64,000 bases of DNA from Nemania diffusa (Eukaryota > Ascomycota > Sordariomycetes > Xylariales > Xylariaceae). Position numbers and translations under genes: made by a program. This document shows positions 1-11,194 of this stretch, piece by piece. The DNA is taken from the NCBI GenBank assembly GCA_038501195.1, contig JBBPUQ010000009.1, forward strand, positions 1,488,001-1,552,000. The letters are read 5' to 3'. The notes below the pieces were generated by a model. The model saw only the letters and a list, made by a program, of their open reading frames with translations. It was not told the origin of the DNA and searched no databases. Within the stretch, counting starts at the first letter, position 1; each line of letters starts with the position of its first letter.

Positions 1-220
1 GATACAGATATGCGTACTCGCTTCTCGCTCCGTACGTTAAAGGTTTCTCGCTCATTCTATATTCACTCCACATCCATATCTGTATCTGATTTCGTAGTCG
101 TATTTATATTCATTTTCCTTCTTCCGCTTTTCTAATCGGCAGCAACTCTGTGGAGATATCCAGTTGAGATAGATCGCTGTCACGACATCGACGAGGGTCT
201 TTAATCTCTAGACGTCTAAC
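1..220. other. Upstream region of the AflR-like gene
   Basis: No gene is visible. The stretch is AT-leaning and contains several GTAT/CATAT words. An in-frame stop (TAG at 209-211) lies just before the ATG at 221, which fixes the earliest possible start of the downstream transcription factor. Confidence 0.5.
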
Positions 221-1629
221 ATGCTACAGACATGGCGCCTAAACTCTAAAGGGCAGAATGAGACGCATCAGCGGCAAGCGTTTGACCCTGAAACAGCTCG
301 ACCAATTGTACAGCAAGCTTGCAATAGCTGTCGTGTTAAAAAGGTCAGCTTTTTCTATCTATCTCTACTATAGGGGTATAACTGATGTTGATATTTCTAT
401 CATAGTTACGATGCTCTGGGGAAAAGACTGGTTGCTGCCGCTGCCAAACCCTTTTGCAGGAGTGCGTTTATGCTCAGAATAGTACAAGAGGGTCGGCACG
501 AACCCGCAAGAAGTCTACATCTACATCTAAATATAGTGATGAGACACGACGGTCATCAGCATCAACTAATCCTCCGCCGACCCCTCCTGTATCAACACCA
601 CCTACTACTGAGGTTAAGCTCGAATCTCCTTGTCCAGAACCTTTCGCCCCCGTTTCCAATGCACTAAAATCCGAGTTACATCTAGCTCCAGCTTGGTCGG
701 GGAGCGACTCGGGAATCTTAGCACCGCTCGATGTCCATACGATGGCATACGAAGCGCCGGAGTACTTGTCGATGCAGAACATTGCCGCTATGCAGATGAG
801 CGACTTCGAAACCTACCAGTGTGATGATAGATGGGTATTTTCGTGGTCCGGGTTTACACAAGAAAACCAGCTACTACCTGGTAAAGCCCCTTGGGAGGGA
901 GCGGCGGTACCGCTCTCTCTACCATCACCAGGAGGACGAGAGCTAGGGATCCAGAGCTACGAAGAAATGCCCCAGACACCTACGACCATAAGTCTGAGCT
1001 CGGAACCAATCATAACAAATACACAAACAACTCCGTTATCTATGCCTCTCCCAGCGGTTATAGACCAGCAGAGCCCCGATGATTGCCATTGGCTACCTTC
1101 TCAGGCTCAGGGTTCTTGCCTGTGCCTCCAAATGGTTGTCTCCCTACTGGAGGAGTTAGACTCTGAAGCCGTTGATACAAATATGAAAGAGCTAGGTTCA
1201 TGGCTACCAAGACACAAGAAGGCGCTTCGTTGCAGCGAGGCGTTGTTGACGTGCCCGTATTGCCAGGCTAAGCCGGAGCACATGACGATCCTTACCTTAT
1301 TGACCGATCGGTTGGTAGCGATGTGCGACGAGGTTGTTTCGGGATACCTACTAACACTGGCGGAGAACATCAACCACAACATCCTGAGCCTTCAGGATGG
1401 CGCGTGGCTGGTCTGGGTTGGTAACTTCGAGATTGATTCGCTCCAGGAATGGAGCGCCCTCGTCAGCACTATGCTAGTCATGCAACTGCGAGGGTTGGAC
1501 ACTCTGATGGTCAAATTCAGGGACATGCTAGGACCCATTGGTGGTGAGGGGGTGCGTAAAAAGGCAGACTCAACGCAGAGCAGGATTTCGGCGCTATTGG
1601 AAAAGCTTGATCCGCCTCAACCGGATTAG
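221..1629 (+). CDS. AflR-like Zn2Cys6 transcription factor
   Basis: Two exons, 221-343 and 406-1629, joined by a 62-nt GT-AG intron, give 448 aa. The intron splits the zinc cluster: after splicing the protein reads ACNSCRVKKLRCSGEKTGCC from about residue 33, and the six cysteines have the spacing C-x2-C-x6-C-x6-C-x2-C-x6-C of a fungal binuclear zinc cluster. A Ser/Thr/Pro-rich linker follows (about residues 65-110). The C-terminal third has the CxCL...LL..L and LxCxYC layout seen in AflR-type regulators (AflR domain family), which switch on polyketide clusters. The ATG at 221 is chosen because an in-frame stop sits at 209-211. Context supports a cluster regulator: broken PKS and O-methyltransferase pieces lie downstream. 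The gene itself shows no frameshift or internal stop, so it may still be active or be a recent orphan. The zinc cluster is seen directly; AflR-type membership is by recognition. Confidence 0.88.
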
Positions 1630-3349
1630 AATGGGTTTACACATATAATTTCAGCTTGCGGGTTAGGAGCAAATGCCGATCTGTGAAGTCGAAAATAAGA
1701 GCGTGGTTCTACGGAAAACCGCATAAACCTTATGCATATGTCAGTAGCCATATAATACTATATTTTTGATAGCTGTATGTGTATGCACGTTCTAAAAGGG
1801 ACTGACCAACGACCAAGGCGACGGTGGGCCATATGTACATAACACCGACAAACCTATTTTGTTTTCGCTTTTCTGCTTTCACTTTTCAGTTTTCAAAAAG
1901 GCACGCAGTCAGCTAATAACACTTTGAAATAATAAGCTATCAATATTATAGAGCACTTATATATTTATTATTTCAATTATTTAAATATTTAATTAGACCA
2001 TAATAGACCTGGTTGACCTGACTGACCTTGTTGGTTCAATTAACCTAAATGGACCTAGTTAACCTGACTGAACTGACTTATTATTAACTTAATTATGTTA
2101 GGTAGGTAATAGGTCAGTTAGCCTAGTTAATTATATAATTAATTTATTAATTTATTTATATATATACGATTATAATTATGTTAAATGTCATATTTTTTAT
2201 GTTTTATAAGGAATATTAATAGCTTATCTAGTGAAAACACCATAGTTTTGTCGGTGTTATGTATGCATGGCCCTCGCTACAAGGCAGTTTCCGAGATGGG
2301 GCCACCTTGCGGCTTTCTATTACTGCCGGCACTAACCCTAATTTATCAATCATCATGTACAATCACAAGGCTATATACTGGGTATGGCTGACTGCTACAC
2401 ACCATCATGCTAGACACATATCCGTCGTCGTCAACTGACGAAGTAGATAGAGAGCACGACCAAATTAGTAAAGTGCGGCCTTCACCACAGCCAGCCATGG
2501 ACCACGCTACTGCTGGTAGATATCTTGTTGCTGCGTACTTCGTTAGCAATTGGCTACAGGTATAACGAACTAATCTAAAAAAACCGCGCTAAGGAACTAT
2601 GTAAATTCGGGCCCAAGCTCCCTCTTCAATCATATGCCTTTGAATGCCAACCATACCTTTTCTAGCTGAAGTCTGCCCCGTCAAAGTACAATGCTATATG
2701 GTACCAAATAGGTAGTTGTTGCCTCGTGGCCAATGGGATCATCTAAAGAGTATACTGCTTATGTGACTTATAGTATGTTCTATTTAGCAAGCATTGTACC
2801 TATGTAAATAGACTAGATCGAACTAAAAAAATCGTAACTTTCATGGCACAAGTATTATACGTAGGTGTGAAGGCCAATAGGTTCAAAACATACAAACCCA
2901 TGTTATAACACGACTGATACACTTGCCTTTAATTTTACTACGTATTTGTACACAGTTAGCTGGTTACTATTGGCTAAGAGAAATTATAAGTACTGGATTT
3001 CTACTCTATTTTTCGAGTGCCTAGGCCTAGGCCTAGATTTATTAATTCTATATTATGGTACTGTGCGAGGAAGCCTATCTCTTTATGCATTGTAAATCTT
3101 TATTGTTACCCCTCCCGGTTTTATTCTGGCTTACCTATTTCTGGCCAAGCCATAATATGTTGAATCAAGGGCACCTAGTGTAGAGGGCACATCTAACCGC
3201 CCATATACGGACTATGTTAGGTAGACTGATAGTTTAGGATTTGACTCGGATAGTCGTAGCTAGGATAATAGTTGATACCGCGCGTCTTTAGAATGGCGCT
3301 GATGTATGAAGCATGTGATAGCACCTTAAGTGGATATATACGCATTTAT
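1630..3349. other. AT-rich, gene-free stretch
   Basis: No coding signal found on either strand. About 1900-2180 is extremely AT-rich and contains loosely repeated words around TGACCTGACTGA and GACCTAGTTAACC. The composition would fit DNA that has suffered repeat-induced point mutation, for example an old transposon or the eroded body of the PKS gene whose end lies just downstream. This is inference from composition only. Confidence 0.4.
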
Positions 3350-3609
3350 AATACAGATAGTGCAAGCTAAGACTGCTGATGAAGCTGCGGATGCCGTTCA
3401 ACAAGCTATTGGCACTAAGTTTTCCGACATGTTCGTACTTCAGGAAAGCGACATTAATCCCAACCATCCGTTGAGCGAAGTACGGAGTGGACTCATTGGT
3501 CGCTGTCGAGCTGCGCAATTAGCTTGTACCAAATGTACACATTGAGATGAGCATCTTCGACATGTTAGGGAGCCCATCTTTGACCGAGTTGGCAAAGAGT
3601 GTTGTGTAG
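3350..3609 (+). pseudogene. Relic acyl-carrier domain of a reducing polyketide synthase
   Basis: The reading frame from about 3350 to 3480 encodes AKTADEAADAVQQAIGTKFS followed by a short stretch ending in PLSE, which is the start of the C-terminal acyl-carrier domain of fungal highly reducing PKSs. The domain continues from 3481 in another frame (a net one-base shift), where the phosphopantetheine attachment motif GVDSL is intact at 3484-3498 (serine codon TCA at 3493-3495). An in-frame TAG at 3520-3522 occupies the place of the tryptophan usual in this family, and the frame ends at a TAG at 3607-3609. The rest of a PKS (KS, AT, DH, ER, KR) is not recognisable upstream. TGG to TAG is the kind of G-to-A change that repeat-induced point mutation makes. 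Non-functional. Confidence 0.75.
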
Positions 3610-3997
3610 CGGAGCAAAGCAGTTTTTGCAACAATTCAATAATGCAGTTGCGATGAGCATAGGTAAGACTTTTACTAGAAGCCTTCGTCGAGAAGTAGGA
3701 GGGAGCATTAGATCCAAATACAAATGCCTAGACATTGAGGCGGTGCGCGTAGGTCAGCCACACATATGTGGCTGTGCTCTATGTACAAGCCAGCAGGTCC
3801 TTTTGCCTTTTGCACACGGCCTCTTCTTTCTTGAATCAGGACCTAAAGATGTAAAATAGTACTCCAGACCAGAATTTCGCCGGCAATATATCAATTACTT
3901 TTGCTGAATACTGAATATATGTTTGCGACCCACTCTCCTAACATCTCTCACAGCCAAGCTCTTCAATCAGTCAGTCCCTATGTACAGTTGGCCCAAT
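3610..3997. other. Short spacer, nothing recognised
   Basis: No supported gene. It separates the PKS relic from the 3' end of the convergent permease gene and probably contains that gene's 3' untranslated region on the minus strand. Confidence 0.4.
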
Positions 3998-5698
3998 CTA
4001 TCTACCGCAGTACCATGTCTCCAAGCTTCTCAGGCCTATGTAAGTAACGGCTGTGAAAGAAAATGCGAGCTCAAACCCGACATCTCCGCCGAAATCAGCG
4101 CCACAGAGTTTGCCAATAGGGCCTGTATACCAGGTTTGCGCCGTGCCAAGCACAGCGCCAGCTACACCGACGAGGAAGGCCGATATTGCTGCAAAGCTAG
4201 GCGGTAGCCGCTTTGGCACCAAGTAGTCTTCGGGCTGGTAGCCCTTGAACCCACGACGAAATACAAAGTGTTCAGTAAGGGAGACGCCCTCGTATATGGC
4301 GAGCCAATACCCGATGAGCAAGAGGAAATTCTCAAGAGCAGACTCGAAGTGGTCATATCCCGGTATCGCGATCGCAATGTAGACACCTGTGCCGACCGCT
4401 GTCCAGACGAAACGAGGCACACGCTCCGTAGCGTGCGCTAGGACCTGAAGAGATAGCGACACGGAATAGATGTTGGGACAGTTGTTAGCGATGATAGACA
4501 ACGCAAGCACCACGACACAAAACTCTCCGAAGCGGCCAAGAGGCGGCACAAGGACTTGTGCCAGCAACCCACCAACGCCTGACCCGGAATAGGCATCGCT
4601 GTAGGCCTGACTTGAGGTTATTGCTGTTGCGACTGCGGCCCCTAGGAGCTCTGTGAAGACAAGAGGAAATAGCAGCCCCCCGAACGTCCAGAAGAAGACA
4701 GAGGTAGATGGGCTGTCCACGGGCTGGTATACGGTGTAGTCCGCTGCGTACGAAGCCCATCCCGTCGCAAAGCCAAAGACAGACGCTGCAAACGAGAGCA
4801 CAGCACCAGCTTCGGCGGGGCCGGTGGCTAACGGAAGTCCGGAGTTGAAGTCACCAGAGCGCGCGAATGTCCCAAGCACGATAAGAAATATCACGAAACT
4901 CGGTATCCATGACCAGCGCTCATATATATGAACTAGCTTATAGCCAAAAGCACATATAAGCAGTGTCGAGAAAGCGATTACGAGAATCCCAGCATATCCT
5001 GGCACGTCGTGATTGATTGCATGGATAAGTTGGGCGCCAACAATCACATTCACTGCCGACCAGCCTACGCATGCCAAGATATTGAAACACGCCACTGCAT
5101 ACGATATAATCAGCGAGCTGGTGCTTGACGTAGCGTATTTTGTGTAAGGTACAAAGTTGAGATGGGATAATAGCTCACCTAGCTTCACTCCGTAGTAGCC
5201 AAAGAAGAAACGCGAGAGGACCATCTGCCGGAGTCCAAATCGTGGACCAAAGGTTGAAAAGAAGCAAACTGGCATGATACCCAAGATATTGACGAAGAAA
5301 ATTGTGAGTGCGCTGTCGACATAACCAAGATTGAAGATCGGAACGGCGAGCGCTCCTATGGCGAAAGAAGAGACAACCATATTCGCGGAGAGCCACTAAA
5401 TCCGGGTCAATTAAAAAGGATCATATAATGGGAGGAAATGTAGAAGGCGTACTAAGGTGCCAACTTGGCTCATGCTAGTGTCTGTCCTCTCATTTTCTGG
5501 GACTCTCTCGATCCCTCGTTGCTCAACGCCATACTTGCCTGCGAAGGTTTGAAGCCTCGCATATAACGAGTTCCCCTCCGTGAGGTTGTAACTGTTTGCA
5601 ACATCGATGTTACTAACTTGCCCGAGTTCCACGTCTGTGCCGACGGAGTCCCATTGCTTCGTCTTCTCCTCGTCGCGTTTTGTTTCAATAGACGACAT
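3998..5698 (-). CDS. NCS1 purine/cytosine permease (FCY2-like)
   Basis: Exon 1 is 5698-5453 and exon 2 is 5395-3998; the 57-nt intron starts GTACGC and ends TTTAG, and splicing restores the conserved TL-WLSANM stretch. The product is 547 aa, normal for fungal purine-cytosine permeases, which bring adenine, guanine, hypoxanthine and cytosine across the plasma membrane by proton symport. Seen in the sequence: a soluble N-terminus ending in GIERVPENERTDTS, then about twelve hydrophobic segments, including WSWIPSFVIFLIVLGTFARS, GWASYAADYTVYQP and SIIANNCPNIYSVSLSLQ, all landmarks of the FCY2 branch. The ATG at 5698 (MSSIETKRDEE) is the first in-frame ATG. No disabling change was seen. It sits among cluster relics, but nothing ties it to them, and the APRT gene at 25-26 kb would be its metabolic partner in purine salvage. 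Exact substrate cannot be read from sequence. Confidence 0.92.
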
Positions 5699-8693
5699 GT
5701 CTGCTATCAAATAGAAGTATGTTCGACAAGAGAAAAGAAGCTAGCGAGTCATATTCGAGCGGTGCTTTCCAACCAAAAGCTGTCGATGGTCTTACAAGAC
5801 TGTAGCGACAAACAACGCAACACACGCGAATCGTCTTCTGTTGTTAAGTAGCCCAGGTCAAAATGCCGACCTGGGAGGGTGTAGGGCAGCGCCGAAGTAA
5901 CTACTGGCGGGAATTGAAGCTCTAGAGAACACGGAACAGGCCGACTACCTATGGACGATGAGAGTGGGAGAGGCCGCGGCAATGAAGGATGTGACAGTAG
6001 CCATGGTTACTAACGTGGTTGAAGCGTCTCTAAAGGGGGGCCAGTCTACGCGCAAGCATGCGGGTAATCTACTCTCTTGAGATATGCCTACGGAGATCAT
6101 TGGCTCAAACTCCAAGATAAGGAAACACAATGACGGGGATGACAATAGAAGCTAGGAGCTACGCTTCGACTTGATTGCACGGTGGGGCCATGATTCGTCG
6201 AGCTTAAAACGTATGCAGTATAGCGGCATGAACATCCCAGCTACATCTTCAATGCGGAAACAGCAGTCAAACGGCTTATTTCCGACAGCTGAAAATGAGG
6301 CAATGAATGAACGCCATTGACTTCAAAAATAATAATTAAGTATCCACGGATCCGGAATCGCCGGCAGAGGATGCTCAATAGCGTGGGTGAGGATTTCGGT
6401 ATTCCTTACGGCTTACCTATACCTACGTGTATCTGAACACTCTACACGCACGAGGAGCACTAGCTCTGTTATTATCGAGGATACCTTCACTAGCAATGAT
6501 CGAAGGCTTAAACCCCGAACTCCTAGTTACTATTGCATTATCTGCTAACCTACCTAGCTGTTTTGAGAGTTGATAAGACTCCTAGGTCTCGAGAGATCTT
6601 ACAAAACACAGAACAATTAGCAATAGTAATTGGAGCTAGAAAAGATGTCGACATCTCGATACGCCATAAACGAAGATGTCCGCGACCTGTTCGCTCTACT
6701 CCGCAGAAGCGCAACTAGACCGGAACCGCCCGCCCGCCCACGTTCCTTCATTGAGGGATTGCAGTCCTGTAGCTAGGTCTCCCCTCCCCCACTGGACTAT
6801 CCAGTGGCGTCCCTGTCAGCCTAAGCCTTGTCTCGAAGACCCGTCTTGGCCTCCGTCTTGGCTTCTGAGCTGAGCCAGGGTTTTGAAGATCCAATCTTGC
6901 ATGTCCGGGGCTTCAGGCTTCTCAATCTATAGAATAGAGTAAGTAGCTAAGCACTAAGTAGACTAACAAACAGTGGGAGTCGTAGAAATGAAAGTCAATA
7001 ATCTATACATCACAATTCAGCATTCGACTGTACTAAGTACTTACTGTTGCCCAATGCGGGAACTAACTGAAGCCCCTATAGCTAGCAACACGAAATCCAA
7101 CCTCCATCTCGTTGTCTCACAACTTTTATACTCCAGAGAAGTAGCCAAATCGGCAGCGACCTGCATGCCAGCATGCTCTCGTGTCTGGAGAGTCTCCACG
7201 TGTACACAATATCTGGACATCAAACCCTTGTCGCGGGCTTTTCTGACGGGAGCTTGCAGGACACCTCACTGTCGACCTCACGCATAGGTGGGGTTAATGT
7301 CATAGTTACATGCGTAGGCGGCTAGAGAGTGGCATTGGTGCTATGAGACGTTTCGTTTTGGAAGGTGGTGGCTGTTTGTTCTTTCGTACCTATCGGGAGC
7401 GAAGGGACAAACACTAGGCATCCTCTTGACACATATCTATACGGCATAAGTACTACCCTCGCAAGATATCTCGAAGTGGACAGCGGGGGGCTTAAATTGA
7501 GCCCGTCCAGCAACATGTGATACGCAGACAACCACTTATTTCAACTCGGAGTCCGGAAAGGCGGTGACGCTGAAGTCATTCGGAAGAAAACAATTCGGTT
7601 TGTCGGCATTGTGATACAGTCCATGTATGCGTAAAGGCGTACAACCGGCACCGCAAGTGTGTAACACTACCTGAATCACATTTGAGCTTAACCCCGTATA
7701 GAGTAGAGTTGTGCGTGTGTATACAGTATATATGGCTTGTTTACATATGCATCTCGCCACTTGCGCGCATAGTGTTACTGTAAAAGCATGTATAGTAGAG
7801 AGTGAAACCGATAAGCAAGCATTTCCCTCCCGCCAACTTCTAGATGCAATGAGTGCTTAGTGTGCTCAATGCAAAAGATTACGGTGCGATTTGGTTTCGC
7901 AGAAAATATCTTGGAAGGGAGGAATGAGATGCAATATTACCCTTTCGCAGTGCTCATTGACCCTCCACACGACCTATACACTTTTAACTAAGCATGCCGT
8001 CATACTCACACCTCTTTTGAGAAATTAAGAGCTGGCAGGAACTCACATTACCCTACTCAATCCAAGAACAACACTCTTTATATGAAATTATTTACTTAAG
8101 CCTAAATTTTCTCAATATTTTTATAAGAATCCATGTTCTCCTTCCATTACAGACAGATGAGAGTCGCATGTGTTTGCCCAAAGACAAAGAGTTTACATAA
8201 GCCACCTAGCAACGCCCTTAACCTATCTAACATGGAAGTAAATGTAACTTGTTAAATAAGCAATATTCGCCGAAATATCCTTTAGGTGACTCACTGGCAT
8301 CTTACTACGCAGATCAAGTACTATATGCGCTCTTGCATCATGATCTCAAAATTAGACAAAAGTTAAGACGTCATTTTGACGCCCTAAGTTATTCTGCGTA
8401 GTAGTTGGCCCTTTTGCCTACGATTTTTTTTTTTTTTAAACGCCATATGTTATCAAAGGTCCCATGTGATAGAAGCCATCACGAAAGCACTATTAATAAC
8501 CATAAGGGGCTAGGGAGAAGAGAACACCGAATTTAAGCTCTCGTTACACCAATCAGTAGGATATTTGAAAAGAAGGTCTAAAAAGTGAATCAATGAATGC
8601 GAATTAGATGACATATTTCACAAAAGATGAGAAGTTAAACATAAAGTGAGTAGCTATCATGCTGGACGACACGTCCAAAAGCACTAAAGCGAT
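5699..8693. other. 3-kb gene-free region
   Basis: The first few hundred bases are the promoter side of the permease. Beyond that no open frame shows a recognisable domain or consistent splice structure; open stretches are short and differ in character from the real genes nearby. A poly-T run is at about 8424-8437. The stretch could hold unrecognisable cluster remnants. Confidence 0.4.
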
Positions 8694-8698
8694 AGAGA
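8694..8698. repeat. Target-site duplication, left copy (AGAGA)
   Basis: The five bases AGAGA directly precede the TGTCAG terminus of the LTR and recur directly after its CCTGACA end at 8915-8919, as expected for 5-bp duplication by an LTR-retrotransposon integrase. Confidence 0.75.
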
Positions 8699-8914
8699 TG
8701 TCAGAGGAGAAAGTCCAGAGTGAAGATAGGTCACGTGTAGGTAAGCAGGTAGGTAGAATATAGGTAGTAGTATAGGGGTAGGGCTCAATATTATTGATTC
8801 CTGAGTCCCCCTTCTAGAATAGGAGAGGACTCTACTCCTTATATAATAGTAGTAATTAATACAGATACCCCTAGGGGTCCTACAGCGACCTAGTTACGAC
8901 TTTATCGCCTGACA
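8699..8914. mobile_element. Solo LTR, 216 bp
   Basis: The element begins TGTCAG and ends CCTGACA, that is, short inverted termini of TG...CA type, and is flanked by perfect 5-bp duplications AGAGA (8694-8698 and 8915-8919). It contains a TATA-like CCTTATATAATA box about two thirds in. No internal retroelement sequence is present, so this is a solo LTR left by recombination between two LTRs. A related copy at 20486-20681 shares several blocks, for example GGGCTCAATAT, ATTGATTCCTGAGTCC and GAGGACTCTACTCCTTATAT. Strand is not assigned because termini are symmetrical; the TATA-like box suggests plus-strand orientation. Confidence 0.8.
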
Positions 8915-8919
8915 AGAGA
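8915..8919. repeat. Target-site duplication, right copy (AGAGA)
   Basis: Second copy of the AGAGA duplication that flanks the solo LTR. Confidence 0.75.
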
Positions 8920-9343
8920 TCGTTATAAAACTGAGAACGTACCAGACATAAAAAGAGTTAATTCGTCTACTTACTAGTAATCTAGATATCTTAGATAACT
9001 ACAGAAATGAACAGTCAAGTTATAATATCATCCCTATCCCATGCCATCTTTATCTAATATTGATATATGCAGCATCTCGTCCGTCGCGTTTTCCCCGTGA
9101 TCGTTAGCTCCTCAAGTATGCAGGTCTACAGCAGTTAAGACATTACGAGTTACATATTGACATAATCTTGTGCAATGGAACGTTCCGCAACATGGTTTCC
9201 GTATAGGCGGTCGACCTAACAAATATGTTTGGCGCTCTACTTTGCCGGACATGGCCAAATGTAGTAATAGCCGGTATTTTCTTCGCAGCTTGCACACCTT
9301 CATGGATTATATCCATACCTAATTCTATCTAAACACATTCCAG
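8920..9343. other. Region upstream of the O-methyltransferase exon; possible eroded upstream coding
   Basis: No intact gene. Around 9270-9325 one plus frame reads YFLRSLHTFMDYI, which loosely resembles the YFLR..LHDWPD block that precedes the final exon in fungal O-methyltransferases, but no splice donor follows it. It may be eroded methyltransferase sequence. CTAAT and CTAAAC words at 9319-9335 could be the branch site for the acceptor at 9341-9343. Confidence 0.3.
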
Positions 9344-9611
9344 ATGCTTGGAAATACTAAAGAGCGTCAAAAAGGCGATGAAGCCTGGTTATTCCAAGTT
9401 GCTTATTCACGAGATGATCATCCCTGAAGAGGGAGCTTCTGCATTTCATGCTACGTCCGATATGACTATGATGGTCTTCAACGCAGGTATGGAGAGATCG
9501 AGAAAGCAGTGGGAAGAGCTGATAGAAAAGGCCGGCCTAAAAGTCGTCAAATTCTGGGGGCCGCCGCAAGATGATGCAGACGGGATAGTCGAAATCATTC
9601 TAGAGGAGTGA
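9344..9611 (+). pseudogene. Orphan last exon of an O-methyltransferase
   Basis: An intact splice acceptor (TTCCAG, ending 9343) is followed by 89 codons with no stop until TGA at 9609-9611. The translation contains KKAMKPGYSKLLIHEMIIPE and EELIEKAGLKVVKFW, the C-terminal end of the SAM-dependent O-methyltransferase fold (Methyltransf_2 family) as found in fungal secondary-metabolite enzymes of the OmtA/OMT-B type. The SAM-binding glycine motif and the dimerisation half should lie upstream, but no intact exon is present there. So the gene is truncated at its 5' side while its last exon is still clean, pointing to a deletion rather than slow decay. With the AflR-like regulator and the PKS relic it looks like part of a lost cluster. 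Confidence 0.72.
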
Positions 9612-11194
9612 TGGTGGAGAAGGCTTCTTGGATATGCAATACTTGTGTTGACAATTGGATGTATAGGGGACTTGGAGTTTGGATCACACACTCTTTAGTC
9701 CTAGCCATCATAGAATAGCAAATACTATAAACACGGTCTATAAGCTATCAGTGACTCTCCGTTAACTACGTTGAAAAACCCACGCGGATTGCTAACTTGC
9801 CTTTAGTTGGACATCTTGGGTATGTGATTGGCTAGATTACATGACGTGGTAGTATATTTATTATTCATTTAGAAAGTTTTTTTTATCTTTTTTTTATATC
9901 TAGAGCGGCTTCTACATTCCGCTCCTACCTAGTGTAGCAATTAATTACTCAGATTTTAGATCCTTCATTGTCCGATCCCGCGCCTCGCAGGGTTACTGAA
10001 AGTCAGACTATGCAGATATCGTCTTATCTACAATCAGAACATGAACAAAACCCCTGGCGAACGCGTCAGCACCCATCATACTGCTGTGTGAGATTCTCAT
10101 CTGTGGCGGCGGTTGTGCAACGTGGTGCGGTAGTTTATTAGACGCATCAAGTTGGAAATTATAGAGAAGCTTGAAATGCTTATACCTAGCTATTATAATA
10201 AATAAACGGTGGGTTCTTGATCCTGTTGTACACTAAGAATAGAATTAGATAGGCACTAGATTCGTTAGCTAGCTAGCGTAGAAGATCATCTTTTTGTCAA
10301 TTAGATCTTGACATGCATGCATACAATGCCTAAGTAACCGAGCCCCCAAAATATAAATTCATATAAGGACCTACATAGATACTTGTACTTAGTAAGTGTC
10401 GCGCCGTTTCTATACTTAGGCGAGCTGACGGGCGTCGCATAGGATCACTTTTGAAGAATGTTACCGACGGTTGATACCGGACATAGGCTGCTTATCCGTA
10501 GCATTACATGCATCCTCGCTTCTAACCTTGCGAGATACAATAATCTGCCATAACGAGGATCTAGCTAAACCATTTACCAATTTAAGTTTCACGAATAGGT
10601 GTTTGCGCGAGTATTCCTCGTTCTGTAATGCTGATACTCTTAGGTTTTTAATGCGGGCGAGACCTTGTTTAAGCTACAAAATACAATGTTCTCACGACCA
10701 CCCCTCTTTCTTTGACTTACACGTAGTTCTACACCTCGGTCAAACAAGCCGTTCGGTAGTTCTTCATAAGTATACAACGGCAGGGAATACTTTTCCTTGT
10801 TAGATACATACTTTAAATCCGATATTCCTGTTTGGGTATAGTAAACCTGGGGTGCGGAAGCCTATCGTTTCCGCTAACCTTCTTTATCCTAACAAAGCCT
10901 TAGCCAAACACGATCGGTCGTGCTGATTCGAACCGAAGGACACCACAGGTGACGCGCTCTCCCTCCTTTCGGTAAAGGATTCACTACGCAGATGCCGCCC
11001 GGCGGCGGAAGTGAGGGGTAGAATGCGCAGGCACAGGGCCGTAGATATCGGTACATATTCCAGAAACCATGGCACTCGGCGAGTTCTCTGAGATTCTTCA
11101 GCATTGCAACCCTCGTGGATCGTTGGGTTTTATGTTTCCTATTATATCGCCCGTTCGAGAAATCAGCAATTGATAGCCCGCCCATTCAGTCACC
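9612..11194. other. Gene-free region and promoter of the alcohol dehydrogenase
   Basis: Nothing recognisable is encoded. Poly-T blocks (about 9877-9897) and AT-rich sequence dominate the left half. The last few hundred bases are the presumed promoter and 5' leader of the dehydrogenase; its start context is TCACCATGC. Confidence 0.4.

Noticed and set aside
10471..10803. 110-codon plus-strand frame in the ADH upstream region
   Set aside because: No domain, no splice continuation and base composition of the surrounding non-coding DNA.
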